A stretch of DNA of 40,786 nucleotides from Synechococcus sp. UW140 (lineage in GTDB: Bacteria > Cyanobacteriota > Cyanobacteriia > PCC-6307 > Cyanobiaceae): assembly GCA_945877115.1 (NCBI GenBank), contig CAMCQR010000012.1:1-40786 (forward strand), given 5' to 3'. How positions within the stretch are numbered: position 1 is the first letter of the stretch; the number at the start of each line of letters is the position of its first letter. Shown here one piece after another: positions 24,550-32,300 of the stretch. A program made the translations under genes and the position numbers. Under the pieces are notes generated by a model that saw nothing but the letters and a program-made list of their open reading frames with translations, searched no databases and had not been told where the DNA came from.

Positions 24550-25347
24550 GTGGCCCCTGCGGCCCATCGCTCTGATCGGGCCGGAGCGGCCCTGTCTTCG
24601 GATCCAGCCGTCGGGGTCCACCCCTTGGTGGATGCCCTGGCGGAGCGGATACGCGGGTGTCGGGACGGTTTACCGGGCCTGGCCCCGCTGCTGATCGATC
24701 CAGAGCTGGAAGCGATCAGTGGCAGTCTCGATGGTGAACGACTGTTCATTCGCAACGAGCTGCATCAGTGCCATGGCCTGCGCAAGCTGCACCTTGAAAC
24801 CGCCAGGCTGGGGATGGGGTTGCAAATTCTGCACTGCGTCTTTTTCCCTGATCCCCACTTCGATTTGCCCATTTTTGGCGCCGACATTGTGGCCAGCCGG
24901 GGGGTTGTGTCAGCGGCCATCGTCGATCTGTCGCCCGTTGATGGGGCCCTTCAGGCGTCCTTGACCCAGGCCTTGGCGGCCCAACCGCGGGGACCCTTTG
25001 CCCAGGTGCGGGACCTGCCCCCCTGGGGATCTATCTTTTCCCCCCAGGTCCTTTTTGTTCGTCCCGATGGGCCCCAGGAGGAAGGAGCTTTCGTGGAGGC
25101 CGTGGCTGGTGTCCTGGAGGTTCTGGCGGCCGCTGTGCGCCAGGCGACACCCCAGGCCAGTGATGATCCAGCTACGGTTAAAAGGTGGCAGGGACAATTG
25201 AACTATTGCCGTCAACAGAAACTGAACGACAAGACCCGCCGAGTGTTGGAGAAGGCCTTCAATCCCGCTTGGGCGGACCACTACATCGAACAGCTCCTGT
25301 TCGACGATCCCCCAGCCCTGGATTTCCTCCCCTCCTCTACGCCCTGA
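24550..25347 (+). CDS. pcyA: Phycocyanobilin:ferredoxin oxidoreductase PcyA
   Basis: PcyA reduces biliverdin IX-alpha by four electrons from ferredoxin to phycocyanobilin, the pigment of phycocyanin and allophycocyanin. The product (265 residues from GTG 24550) has the complete active site: HLE (His81, Glu83), LHCVFFP (His95) and FGADIVASRG (Asp112), matching His74, Glu76, His88 and Asp105 of Synechocystis PcyA. NDKTRRVLEKAFNPAWADHYI lies near the end. An ATG at 24466 is also in frame, but it would overlap the start codon of the divergent peptidase gene and add 28 unconserved residues, so I prefer GTG 24550, about 23 residues before the first conserved helix. The 3' end overlaps the devB-like gene. 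Confidence 0.94.
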   Translation: MAPAAHRSDRAGAALSSDPAVGVHPLVDALAERIRGCRDGLPGLAPLLIDPELEAISGSLDGERLFIRNELHQCHGLRKLHLETARLGMGLQILHCVFFPDPHFDLPIFGADIVASRGVVSAAIVDLSPVDGALQASLTQALAAQPRGPFAQVRDLPPWGSIFSPQVLFVRPDGPQEEGAFVEAVAGVLEVLAAAVRQATPQASDDPATVKRWQGQLNYCRQQKLNDKTRRVLEKAFNPAWADHYIEQLLFDDPPALDFLPSSTP

Positions 25348-26246
25348 TCGGGGCGCTTACTGGAGCTGCACTTACCTGGACCTTGACCCATGGTCTTCCT
25401 TGGGCGCCCCGGATAGGTGGTCCATCGGCAGCGAAGACGGTTGGGGCCCGCAAAGCGGCGGCCCCAACTCCCCAGGCGGTGGCGGCCCTCGGTCGCCTTG
25501 AACCCGGTGGAGACATCCGCATCCTGGCGGCCCCCAGCAGCGGCGTCGATGGGGGCAGTCCCCGGATCACAGCTCTGTTGGTGGTGGAGGGGCAAACGGT
25601 GCAAGCCGGCCAGTTGCTGGCCCACTTCGATTCGGCCCCCAGCCAAAGGGCCGAGCGCCAGAGGATTCGTGTCCGTCGGGTCAACCTCCGTCGCCGTTTG
25701 ATGGTGGAGGGCCGGGAGGTGGCCCGTTACCGCCGTCTCACGGCCGATGGCGCCATCTCCGCCGACGAACTCGACAATCGCGAGCAGCATTACCTGGAAC
25801 TGCAGGGCCAGCTGCATGAAACTGAGGCGTCCCTGCTGAAAATCGAGGCCGATCTTCGCAATACTGAGTTGCGGGCTCCCATTGATGGCACAGTTTTGCG
25901 CCTCCATACCCGGGTGGGAGAACGGGCCGGTGACAAGGGGGTCCTCGAGCTCGGTGATAGCGCCCGCATGGAGGCCGTGCTGGAGGTTTACGAAAGCGAC
26001 ATTGCCCGGGTGCGGCTGGGTCAACGGGTCCGGATCAGCAGTGAAAACGGAGGCTTCAAGGGTCAACTGAACGGCGTCGTCACCCGCATCAGTCCCCAAG
26101 TCCGCCAGAGGGAGGTGCTGTCCACAGACCCAAGTAGCGATGCCGATGCCCGCATCGTCGAGGTGCGGGTGGGGCTCGACCCAGCGGCTGCCAAGAAGGT
26201 CCAGACCCTTACCGGGCTCAAGGTGATCGGCCGGTTAGAGGCGTGA
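25269..26246 (+). CDS. DevB-like membrane fusion protein (HlyD family)
   Basis: The periplasmic adaptor of a DevBCA-type ABC exporter. After a short cytoplasmic N-terminus comes a membrane helix (LLYALIGALTGAALTWTL), then lipoyl/barrel segments: AALGRLEPGGDIRILAAPSSG, VVEGQTVQAGQLLAHFDS, LRAPIDGTVLRLHTRVGE and VYESDIARVRLGQRVRI. The helical hairpin between the lipoyl halves is only about 70 residues, much shorter than in heterocyst DevB of filamentous strains. The start is uncertain: TTG at 25269 leaves a 79-base overlap with pcyA, and GTG at 25185 makes it 163 bases. No start after the pcyA stop would keep the membrane helix, so a real overlap exists either way. Confidence 0.85.
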   Translation: MGGPLHRTAPVRRSPSPGFPPLLYALIGALTGAALTWTLTHGLPWAPRIGGPSAAKTVGARKAAAPTPQAVAALGRLEPGGDIRILAAPSSGVDGGSPRITALLVVEGQTVQAGQLLAHFDSAPSQRAERQRIRVRRVNLRRRLMVEGREVARYRRLTADGAISADELDNREQHYLELQGQLHETEASLLKIEADLRNTELRAPIDGTVLRLHTRVGERAGDKGVLELGDSARMEAVLEVYESDIARVRLGQRVRISSENGGFKGQLNGVVTRISPQVRQREVLSTDPSSDADARIVEVRVGLDPAAAKKVQTLTGLKVIGRLEA

Positions 26247-26259
26247 GGGGGCCCGTCTG

Positions 26260-27429
26260 ATGCCTTCGTTATGGCCCAGCCGCCGCATTCCCTTGGCCTG
26301 GTTGTTGCTCACCCGTCAGCCGATGCGGCTGGCGGTCGCCTTGGCCGGTATTGCCTTTGCGGGCATCTTGATGTTCGTGCAACTGGGCTTTCGCGATGGT
26401 CTTTTCGAGGCCAGCATCACCCTGCACAAACTCTTTGACACCGATCTGGTGCTCATCTCCCCTCGCACCACCAGTTCGGTGGCGATGGCGGGGTTTCCCC
26501 GTCGCCGCCTGGTGCAGGCCATGGCCCATCCGGCCGTGGCGGGGGTGAGTCCGGTGCACTGGAACCTGTTGAGCTGGCGCAATCCAGAAAACCGCGCCAC
26601 CCGCTCGATTCTGGTGCTGGGCTTTGAGCCCCTCGATCCGCTTTTGCAGGATGACTCCCTGCGCCGCCAGGCCCCCCTTCTCAGTCAGCGGGGAAGGGTG
26701 CTGTTCGATGAGCGGTCCCGCCAGGAGTTCGGGCCGATTGGCCCCTGGTTCCGCCAAGGCCGCCTTATTGAAACCGAGGTGGCTGGCAAGCGTGTGCGCG
26801 TGGTCGGCCTGGTCGCCCTGGGACCCTCCTTCGGTGCCGATGGCAATCTGCTCACCAGTGGTGAAACCTTCCTTTGGCTGATGCCCAATACCCCTGCCGG
26901 CAGCATTGAACTGGGGTTGATCCGGTTGGAGCCTGGCAGCGATCCGGCGAAGGTGGCGGCCGATCTGCGTCGCCAATTACCTCAGGATGTGGTGGTGTAC
27001 AGCAAGCAGGGATTTCAGGACTTTGAAAAGAATTACTGGGCCACCAGCACCGCCATTGGTTTCATTTTCACCCTGGGTTCGGCCATGGGTTTCGTGGTCG
27101 GCTGCGTGATTGTTTATCAGATTCTTCATGGAGATGTCAGCGACCACCTGCCCGAATACGCCACTTTGATGGCCATGGGTTATCCCTTGCGCGATCTCCT
27201 TGGGGTCGTGGCCCGCGAGGGGCTGCTGCTTTCGCTGTTGGGTTACGGCCCAGCCCTGGCTGCGGCGCTAGGGCTCTACGGGCTGGTGCGTTCAGCCACC
27301 GGCCTGCCCGTAGCCATGACCAGTGGGCGCGCCTTGCTGGTGTTCGGGCTGATCCTGGTGATGTGCATGGTCTCGGCGGGTCTGGCCATGCGGCGCCTGG
27401 CCGATGCCGATCCGGCCGAAATTTTCTGA
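26260..27429 (+). CDS. DevC-like ABC transporter permease
   Basis: A 389-residue permease of the MacB/DevC type. It has one membrane helix near the N-terminus (about residues 24-45, LAVALAGIAFAGILMFVQLGF), a large periplasmic domain (about 50-255) and three C-terminal helices (about 265-290, 320-345, 358-375) in the FtsX-like fold. HLPEYATLMAMGYPLRDLLGVV is the coupling-helix region contacting the ATPase. It begins 13 bases after the devB-like gene and is followed 32 bases later by the ATPase, a complete devB-devC-devA order. In filamentous cyanobacteria such exporters secrete heterocyst glycolipids; this organism makes no heterocysts as far as the window shows, so the substrate is unknown. 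Confidence 0.9.
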   Translation: MPSLWPSRRIPLAWLLLTRQPMRLAVALAGIAFAGILMFVQLGFRDGLFEASITLHKLFDTDLVLISPRTTSSVAMAGFPRRRLVQAMAHPAVAGVSPVHWNLLSWRNPENRATRSILVLGFEPLDPLLQDDSLRRQAPLLSQRGRVLFDERSRQEFGPIGPWFRQGRLIETEVAGKRVRVVGLVALGPSFGADGNLLTSGETFLWLMPNTPAGSIELGLIRLEPGSDPAKVAADLRRQLPQDVVVYSKQGFQDFEKNYWATSTAIGFIFTLGSAMGFVVGCVIVYQILHGDVSDHLPEYATLMAMGYPLRDLLGVVAREGLLLSLLGYGPALAAALGLYGLVRSATGLPVAMTSGRALLVFGLILVMCMVSAGLAMRRLADADPAEIF

Positions 27430-27461
27430 ACCCGCCCGCCAGTGCCAACTCACTAGTACCG

Positions 27462-28211
27462 ATGTACACCCCTAGCCCCGAGGCCCTTTCCACCAGCACA
27501 TCTGGCTTGGCCACCATCTCGGTGCAGGGTCTAAACCATTGGTATGGCCGCGGCAGCATGGAACGCCAGGTGTTGCAGGGGGTGGACCTGGAGATCCAGC
27601 CCGGCGAGGTGGTGTTGTTAACCGGTCCGTCCGGATGTGGCAAAACCACCCTGCTGACGTTGGTGGGGGCCTTGCGGTCGGTGATGGAAGGTTCGGTCAG
27701 GGTGTTTGGGGAGGAACTCAACGGCTCCAGCCGCCAGCAACGCCAGTGCTTACGGCGCAGCATCGGCATGATTTTTCAGGGTCACAATCTGCTGCGCTGC
27801 CTGACGGCTGAGCAAAATGTGCAGATGGGCGCCGATCTGTTGCCGGGTCTGGGCTTCCGGGCCCGCCGCGATCTGGCGCGGGAATGGTTGCGGCTTGTGG
27901 GCCTGGGGGACCAACTCGGCAAGTTGCCCCACGACCTCTCCGGTGGCCAGAAGCAACGGGTCGCCATTGCCCGCGCCTTAGCGACCCATCCCCGTCTACT
28001 GTTGGCGGATGAGCCAACGGCAGCCCTGGACAGCCGCAGTGGGCGCGAAGTGGTTGATCTGCTGCGTTCCCTGGCCCGCGACCAGGACTGCGCCGTCCTG
28101 ATGGTGACCCACGACCCCCGCATTCTGGATGTAGCCGATCGGTTGCTGCAGATGGAGGATGGTCGCCTGTGGAGCGCTGACCGCCCCCCTGGAGGTGCTG
28201 GGCTAAGGTGA
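27462..28211 (+). CDS. DevA-like ABC transporter ATPase
   Basis: The 249-residue ATP-binding subunit of the DevBCA-type exporter, close in type to MacB/LolD ATPases. Walker A is GPSGCGKTT, the Q-loop region is GMIFQGHNLLRCLTA, the signature is LSGGQKQRVAIARAL, Walker B is RLLLADEPTAALD, and the switch histidine is in MVTHDPR. The start is ATG 27462, about 13 codons before the domain's first strand; the frame is open upstream to 27363 inside the permease gene only as a shadow. It closes the three-gene exporter operon that begins inside pcyA; the next small gene starts 28 bases later. Confidence 0.94.
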   Translation: MYTPSPEALSTSTSGLATISVQGLNHWYGRGSMERQVLQGVDLEIQPGEVVLLTGPSGCGKTTLLTLVGALRSVMEGSVRVFGEELNGSSRQQRQCLRRSIGMIFQGHNLLRCLTAEQNVQMGADLLPGLGFRARRDLAREWLRLVGLGDQLGKLPHDLSGGQKQRVAIARALATHPRLLLADEPTAALDSRSGREVVDLLRSLARDQDCAVLMVTHDPRILDVADRLLQMEDGRLWSADRPPGGAGLR

Positions 28212-28239
28212 ATTCACAGTTCCGATCAAAACGGCGCCC

Positions 28240-28395
28240 ATGTCGAAACGCAGAAATCTCAAGAAAGAAAAGCAAGAACGCAACAGGGCCTATGCCCGTA
28301 AGTTCAAGAAGCGCAAGCTGCGTAACGACGGTCGTGGCGAAGGAGCTGGCAATGGGGTAACGGGTACGGCCAATAATGGTGGAGCTGCCGATTGA
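28240..28395 (+). CDS. 51-residue highly basic conserved protein
   Basis: A small gene encoding 51 residues. The first 32 residues are extremely basic and helical in character (MSKRRNLKKEKQERNRAYAR, then KFKKRKLRNDGR), and the rest is a glycine/asparagine-rich tail. I recall near-identical N-termini in many marine and freshwater picocyanobacteria, and the codon pattern is clean, so it is probably real. Composition suggests binding to RNA, ribosomes or DNA, but the function is unknown. It lies between the exporter ATPase and a glycosyltransferase on the same strand, 28 and 48 bases from them. A variant start is unlikely because the ATG begins the conserved block. Confidence 0.78.
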   Translation: MSKRRNLKKEKQERNRAYARKFKKRKLRNDGRGEGAGNGVTGTANNGGAAD

Positions 28396-28443
28396 TTCGG
28401 TACCTCAGAGTCTGATTTCACTTCTCCGCCGCAGCGGCTGCAG

Positions 28444-29376
28444 ATGTTTATCAGCGTCGTTATTCCTACCTACAACCGTTTGCCGATTCTGCGCCAGTGC
28501 CTTCAGGCGCTTGAGGCGCAGAATCTCCAACCTCCGGTTCAGCGATATGAAGTGGTGCTTGTCGATGATGGCTCCACCGATGACACTGTCCGCTGGCTCG
28601 ATAGCCATGCCACTGCCTTTCCCCACGTCCGTCTGATTCGCCAGGACCATGGTGGGCCGGCGTTGGGTCGCAACCGGGGCGTGGAAGAGGCCCGGGGCGA
28701 TGTGATCATTTTCATTGATAGCGATCTGGTGGTGACACCCGATTTTCTTGTCTGTCATGCCCAAGGCTTGGAACGCAGTTGGGCCAGCAACGGTAATCGG
28801 CTCTGTTTTACCTACGGTGCTGTCATCAATACCGCCAATTTTGAATCTCCAACGAAAGAACCCCACAAATTGCGGGACCTTTCTTGGGCCTATTTTGCCA
28901 CGGGTAATGTGGCCATTGACCGTAAGTTACTCGAGGATACGGGCCTTTTTGATCCAGCCTTTCGGCTCTACGGTTGGGAAGACCTTGAACTTGGCGAACG
29001 CTTGCGCCTGCAGGGGGTGAAGCTGGTGCGTTGTCCTGAGGCCGTTGGCTATCACTGGCATCCAGCCCTGAGCCTGGATCAAATTCCTGATCTGGCTCGG
29101 GTTGAGCGCGAACGGGCTCGCATGGGCCTGGTCTTTTTCCGCAAGCACCCCACCCGCCGGGTGCGTTTCATCATCCAGTTCACCTGGTTGCATCGCCTGC
29201 TTTGGGAACTGCTCACCCTGGGAGGTCTCCTCAACGAACGCAGTCTCCGGCCCCTGTTGGCCCGACTGATTCGAAAAGGCAAGCCAGGCTTGGCCATGGA
29301 GCTCCTGCGTCTGCCCCTCAATCGCCTGGGCGTGCGCGAGCTGTTCGCCGAAGCCCGTCGCCAGGGCTTGCGTTGA
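28444..29376 (+). CDS. Family 2 glycosyltransferase
   Basis: A 310-residue GT-A fold glycosyltransferase, probably transferring a sugar from a nucleotide-sugar to a surface polysaccharide or glycolipid. It opens with the family's first strand, VVIPTYNRLPILRQCL, then VLVDDGSTDDTVRWL, a DSD metal motif in IIFIDSDLVVTPDF, and the acceptor/base region GWEDLELGERLRLQG. The C-terminal 80 residues are basic helices that may sit against the membrane. No other polysaccharide genes are near, so the substrate is open. Its position directly before rpsB is probably a chance neighbour; about 165 bases of leader separate them. Confidence 0.93.
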   Translation: MFISVVIPTYNRLPILRQCLQALEAQNLQPPVQRYEVVLVDDGSTDDTVRWLDSHATAFPHVRLIRQDHGGPALGRNRGVEEARGDVIIFIDSDLVVTPDFLVCHAQGLERSWASNGNRLCFTYGAVINTANFESPTKEPHKLRDLSWAYFATGNVAIDRKLLEDTGLFDPAFRLYGWEDLELGERLRLQGVKLVRCPEAVGYHWHPALSLDQIPDLARVERERARMGLVFFRKHPTRRVRFIIQFTWLHRLLWELLTLGGLLNERSLRPLLARLIRKGKPGLAMELLRLPLNRLGVRELFAEARRQGLR

Positions 29377-29469
29377 AGTGCTGCGAGGGGCCCAGGCCAC
29401 CGTTTGTTAGGTTGGTTAAGTTCCATTCACACCGCACACCTGCGTGTTTCGGGTGATGGCGTTCTTTTA

Positions 29470-29485
29470 CTTGCCTTTCGGCAAG
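29470..29485 (+). promoter_or_regulatory. Hairpin in the rpsB upstream region
   Basis: A perfect 6-bp stem (CTTGCC/GGCAAG) with a TTTC loop lies 56 bases before the rpsB ATG, and a weaker repeat (ACACCGCA/TGCGTGT, one bulge) lies upstream at about 29431-29449. Ribosomal protein operons are often autoregulated through such leaders, so this could be an S2-binding element; that is only a suggestion from position and structure. Confidence 0.3.
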
Positions 29486-29540
29486 GCGGAAACGCGATCC
29501 CTGGCAGGTGGAGGCAAACCCGAAACCCCCCTGAAAATCC

Positions 29541-30254
29541 ATGGCCGTTGTCACGCTTGCCGAAATGATGGAGGCTGGCGCCCACTTTGGGCACCAGACC
29601 CGTCGTTGGAATCCAAAGATGTCGCGCTACATTTATTGTGCGCGCAATGGTGTCCACATCATCGATCTCGTGCAGACCGCTGTCTGCATGAACAATGCCT
29701 ATAAATGGACCCGCAGCGCCTCCCGTAGTGGCAAGCGTTTTCTGTTTGTGGGGACCAAGAAGCAAGCCTCCGAGGTGATTGCCCAGGAAGCCACCCGTTG
29801 TGGCGCTGCCTATGTCAACCAGCGCTGGTTGGGCGGCATGCTCACCAACTGGAGCACGATGCGGGCCCGTATCGATCGCCTCAAGGATCTCGAAAGGATG
29901 GAATCTTCAGGCGCAATTGCCATGCGTCCTAAGAAGGAAGCCGCTGTGTTGCGCCGCGAACTCGATCGCCTACAGAAGTATCTGGGTGGTCTCAAATCTA
30001 TGCGTCGTCTCCCCGATGTTGTCGTGCTCGTCGATCAACGCCGCGAAACCAATGCGGTACTTGAATGCCGCAAGCTCGATATTCCATTGGTATCGATGCT
30101 GGATACCAACTGCGATCCCGATCTCTGCGACGTACCCATTCCCTGCAATGACGATGCTGTGCGCTCCGTACAGCTCGTTCTTGGTCGTTTGGCCGACGCC
30201 ATCAATGAAGGTCGTCATGGCGCCCAGGAACGGGGCCAAGAAGAAGAGGGCTGA
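29541..30254 (+). CDS. rpsB: 30S ribosomal protein S2
   Basis: S2 is a late-assembling protein of the small subunit, lying between head and body and needed for S1 binding. The 237-residue product shows family sequence from start to end: [32 protein letters not shown], the [12 protein letters not shown] segment, [15 protein letters not shown], the coiled-coil-like [15 protein letters not shown] region and [16 protein letters not shown]. The C-terminus ends in an acidic/glycine-rich tail. It heads the rpsB-tsf pair conserved across bacteria; tsf follows after 104 bases. Codon use is less GC-extreme than in surrounding genes, as expected for a highly expressed gene. Confidence 0.98.
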   Translation: MAVVTLAEMMEAGAHFGHQTRRWNPKMSRYIYCARNGVHIIDLVQTAVCMNNAYKWTRSASRSGKRFLFVGTKKQASEVIAQEATRCGAAYVNQRWLGGMLTNWSTMRARIDRLKDLERMESSGAIAMRPKKEAAVLRRELDRLQKYLGGLKSMRRLPDVVVLVDQRRETNAVLECRKLDIPLVSMLDTNCDPDLCDVPIPCNDDAVRSVQLVLGRLADAINEGRHGAQERGQEEEG

Positions 30255-30292
30255 GCCGAAAGCTCGTCTTAATTCTTTGATCGTCACTTGAA

Positions 30293-30323
30293 GCCGTGGT
30301 TCCCTACGGCGTCATCCTTTTTT
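30293..30323 (+). terminator. Possible attenuator between rpsB and tsf
   Basis: A short imperfect hairpin (GCCGT/ACGGC, with two further inner pairs) is followed seven bases later by six T residues, inside the 104-base gap between rpsB and tsf. It could lower read-through into tsf. The stem is short and the T-run is not adjacent, so the call is weak. Confidence 0.25.
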
Positions 30324-30358
30324 CACTTAGTCTTTAGCCCTTTCCCTTAATTCTAACC

Positions 30359-31018
30359 ATGGCTGAGATCAGCGCCAAGCTCGTCAAAGATCTGCGCGAT
30401 AAAACCGGCGCCGGCATGATGGATTGCAAGAAGGCCCTTGCTGAGTCCGAGGGCGATATGACCAAAGCAGCCGAATGGCTGCGTCAGAAAGGCATTGCCA
30501 CCGCTGAGAAAAAAGCAGGCCGAACCGCGGCCGAGGGCGCAGTAGGCAGTTACATTCACACCGGCGCCCGTGTCGGCGTGCTGGTGGAAGTCAACTGTGA
30601 GACGGATTTCGTCGCCCGTGGCGAACTCTTCCAGGAACTGGTCCGCAACGTTGCCATGCAAATTGCGGCTTGCCCCAACGTTGAATATGTGACCACTGAC
30701 GAGATTCCTGTCGATGTGGCTGAGCGTGAAAAAGCGATTGAGATGGGTCGCGATGACTTGGACGGGAAGCCCGAGGCCATGAAGGTCAAGATTGTGGAGG
30801 GTCGTATTGGTAAGCGCCTGAAGGAGTTGGCCCTGCTTGAGCAGCCGTTCATCCGTGACAGCTCTCTCAGTTTGGGCGAGATTGTCAAGCAGGCCGCCGG
30901 CAAAACCGGAGAAAATATTCAGGTACGTCGCTTCACCCGTTTCGTCCTCGGTGAAGGGATCGAGGTCGAGAAGGCCGATTTCGCTGCCGAAGTGGCGGCT
31001 ATGACATCCGCGGGCTGA
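30359..31018 (+). CDS. tsf: Translation elongation factor Ts
   Basis: EF-Ts exchanges GDP for GTP on EF-Tu. The 219-residue product is of the short bacterial/cyanobacterial form: the N-terminal UBA-like domain has [19 protein letters not shown], the core has [19 protein letters not shown] and [17 protein letters not shown] (with the conserved TDFV that contacts EF-Tu), and the C-terminus has [19 protein letters not shown]. Nothing is missing for this class. ATG at 30359 is the only reasonable start. A strong GC hairpin lies 11 bases after the stop, so tsf probably ends the rpsB transcript. Confidence 0.98.
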   Translation: MAEISAKLVKDLRDKTGAGMMDCKKALAESEGDMTKAAEWLRQKGIATAEKKAGRTAAEGAVGSYIHTGARVGVLVEVNCETDFVARGELFQELVRNVAMQIAACPNVEYVTTDEIPVDVAEREKAIEMGRDDLDGKPEAMKVKIVEGRIGKRLKELALLEQPFIRDSSLSLGEIVKQAAGKTGENIQVRRFTRFVLGEGIEVEKADFAAEVAAMTSAG

Positions 31019-31028
31019 AATTCAACCT

Positions 31029-31050
31029 GGGGGGTCCGGTGGCCCCCCTT
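31029..31050 (+). terminator. GC-rich terminator-like hairpin after tsf
   Basis: An 8-bp stem (six G against six C plus a U-G and a C-G pair, 4-base loop) forms at 31029-31048, directly after the tsf stop, followed by only two T residues. The stem is strong but the U-tract is almost absent, so it may act as a weak terminator or as 3' end protection. Confidence 0.45.
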
Positions 31051-31088
31051 GAGGGCATGCCCAGGTCAGGATGCATCCGGTTGGAGCC

Positions 31089-32300
31089 ATGAGTGATCAA
31101 ACCAAGTCAATCCATGCCCAACGGCAAGGGGCCAATCCCCAGCTCTATCGCGACCTGGCCCTCTATCTTCAGGTCGTCCGCCAGGTTCTACCTAGGGCCG
31201 TTGATCAGGCCGTCTTCCATTTGGTTACCCAAGGCGAGTCCTCTCTTTACACCCAACAAACTCAAGAACGTCGTGATCAATTTCACGACCGTGTCCACAC
31301 CCTGGTGCAACGCTGCCTGAGCCTATTGACGGTGGAGCAGCTGGTTCCCCTTGCCGCCCAGATGGAACGGGAGCTTCAACGGCGGCGCATTGAAACCCGT
31401 CGTCAGCTGATGGAGGATTGGACTTCGGAATCCCAGGCCAAAGAACCTGCTCACCAGGACGAGGCGCCTGATGACGAGCCCCCTGATGACGAGCCCCCAA
31501 CCTTGCCCCAGGGTTCCGTGAACCTCGGTTTGTCGATTCCTGGCACGATCGGACTTTTCGGTTGGCGGGATGCGGGGGCCTTTCGATTTGGCCCCGGCCC
31601 TGGCTCTGGACCGGAGATCTCAGGGCACGACGAGTCCGAGGATGGGCGCCCGGATGCCCTCGATGCGTCACTACCGCAGCGGCCCAGTCAAGATTCCACG
31701 GCGGTTCCATCGTCCATACCCTTGAGTTCACTTGAGTTGTTTTCGCTGGCCGCGCCTGCCGAACCCAGCGAGGCCCCGTTCCCTTCTGAATCCATTGAGA
31801 TGCCGCAGGACCAGCAGGCTGCTCCTTCCCCCTTCGCGAGCCATGGCATGCCGCTGGATCCGGCGCTGCTATTGCGGTGGCTGGAGGGAATCGAGCAGGC
31901 CTTGGCTAGGCGTCTACGTAACCTTTCCCATGGCCTCAACGTCGAACTCCTGCGGTTGGGGGTTTGCCGTGCCCTACTGCCTGTGAGCTTGCTGGATGCG
32001 GTTCTTCAAGGCCAGATCGATCTGTTGGCCGCACCGGCCAACCTTTTGAGACTGCCCCTGCCCTTCCCCCTCAGCGATAGTCCTGGACCCTCGGTGGCCA
32101 TGGCGTTGCTGTTGAGGGGAACCGATCTGGAGATGGAGGAGCCACGGCTGCGTACCTGTAGGCACCGACTGCAGCAGCATCGCATGGAGGTGCTCAAAAT
32201 GGCCCAACAACACCGTCGTCTGCAGAGACGGCTTCAGGCCAGGGAGGCAGAGCGCCTGTGGCTGCAGGATCTCCATCGCAACCGTCCCGTCCTGGAGTGA
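31089..32300 (+). CDS. Hypothetical protein between tsf and recG
   Basis: A 403-residue protein that I do not recognise as a named family, though I recall a gene of this kind between tsf and recG in picocyanobacteria. The N-terminal third (about residues 1-110) is helical: LYRDLALYLQVVRQVLPRAV and ERELQRRRIETRRQLMEDW. The middle (about 115-250) is a long acidic, proline/serine-rich linker, probably disordered, with a perfect duplicated PDDEP unit. The C-terminal third is helical again (LDPALLLRWLEGIEQALARR; LQQHRMEVLKMAQQHRRLQRR). No membrane helix or catalytic motif is visible. ATG 31089 is preferred over an upstream start at 31071. A GTGA overlap couples it to recG. Confidence 0.8.
   Translation: MSDQTKSIHAQRQGANPQLYRDLALYLQVVRQVLPRAVDQAVFHLVTQGESSLYTQQTQERRDQFHDRVHTLVQRCLSLLTVEQLVPLAAQMERELQRRRIETRRQLMEDWTSESQAKEPAHQDEAPDDEPPDDEPPTLPQGSVNLGLSIPGTIGLFGWRDAGAFRFGPGPGSGPEISGHDESEDGRPDALDASLPQRPSQDSTAVPSSIPLSSLELFSLAAPAEPSEAPFPSESIEMPQDQQAAPSPFASHGMPLDPALLLRWLEGIEQALARRLRNLSHGLNVELLRLGVCRALLPVSLLDAVLQGQIDLLAAPANLLRLPLPFPLSDSPGPSVAMALLLRGTDLEMEEPRLRTCRHRLQQHRMEVLKMAQQHRRLQRRLQAREAERLWLQDLHRNRPVLE
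31467..31496 (+). repeat. Perfect tandem duplication of 15 bases
   Basis: The 15-mer CCTGATGACGAGCCC occurs twice with no gap inside the acidic linker of the hypothetical gene, encoding two PDDEP units. Identity at the DNA level suggests a recent slippage event; such linkers tolerate length change. Confidence 0.85.

Noticed and set aside
27456-27467. NtcA-like GTA...TAC sequence before the devA-like gene
   Set aside because: The spacer is six bases, not eight, and no matching -10 element is placed after it.
25269-28211. Heterocyst glycolipid export function for the devBCA-like genes
   Set aside because: The order and domains match, but nothing in the window suggests heterocysts, and the adaptor arm is much shorter, so the substrate is left open.
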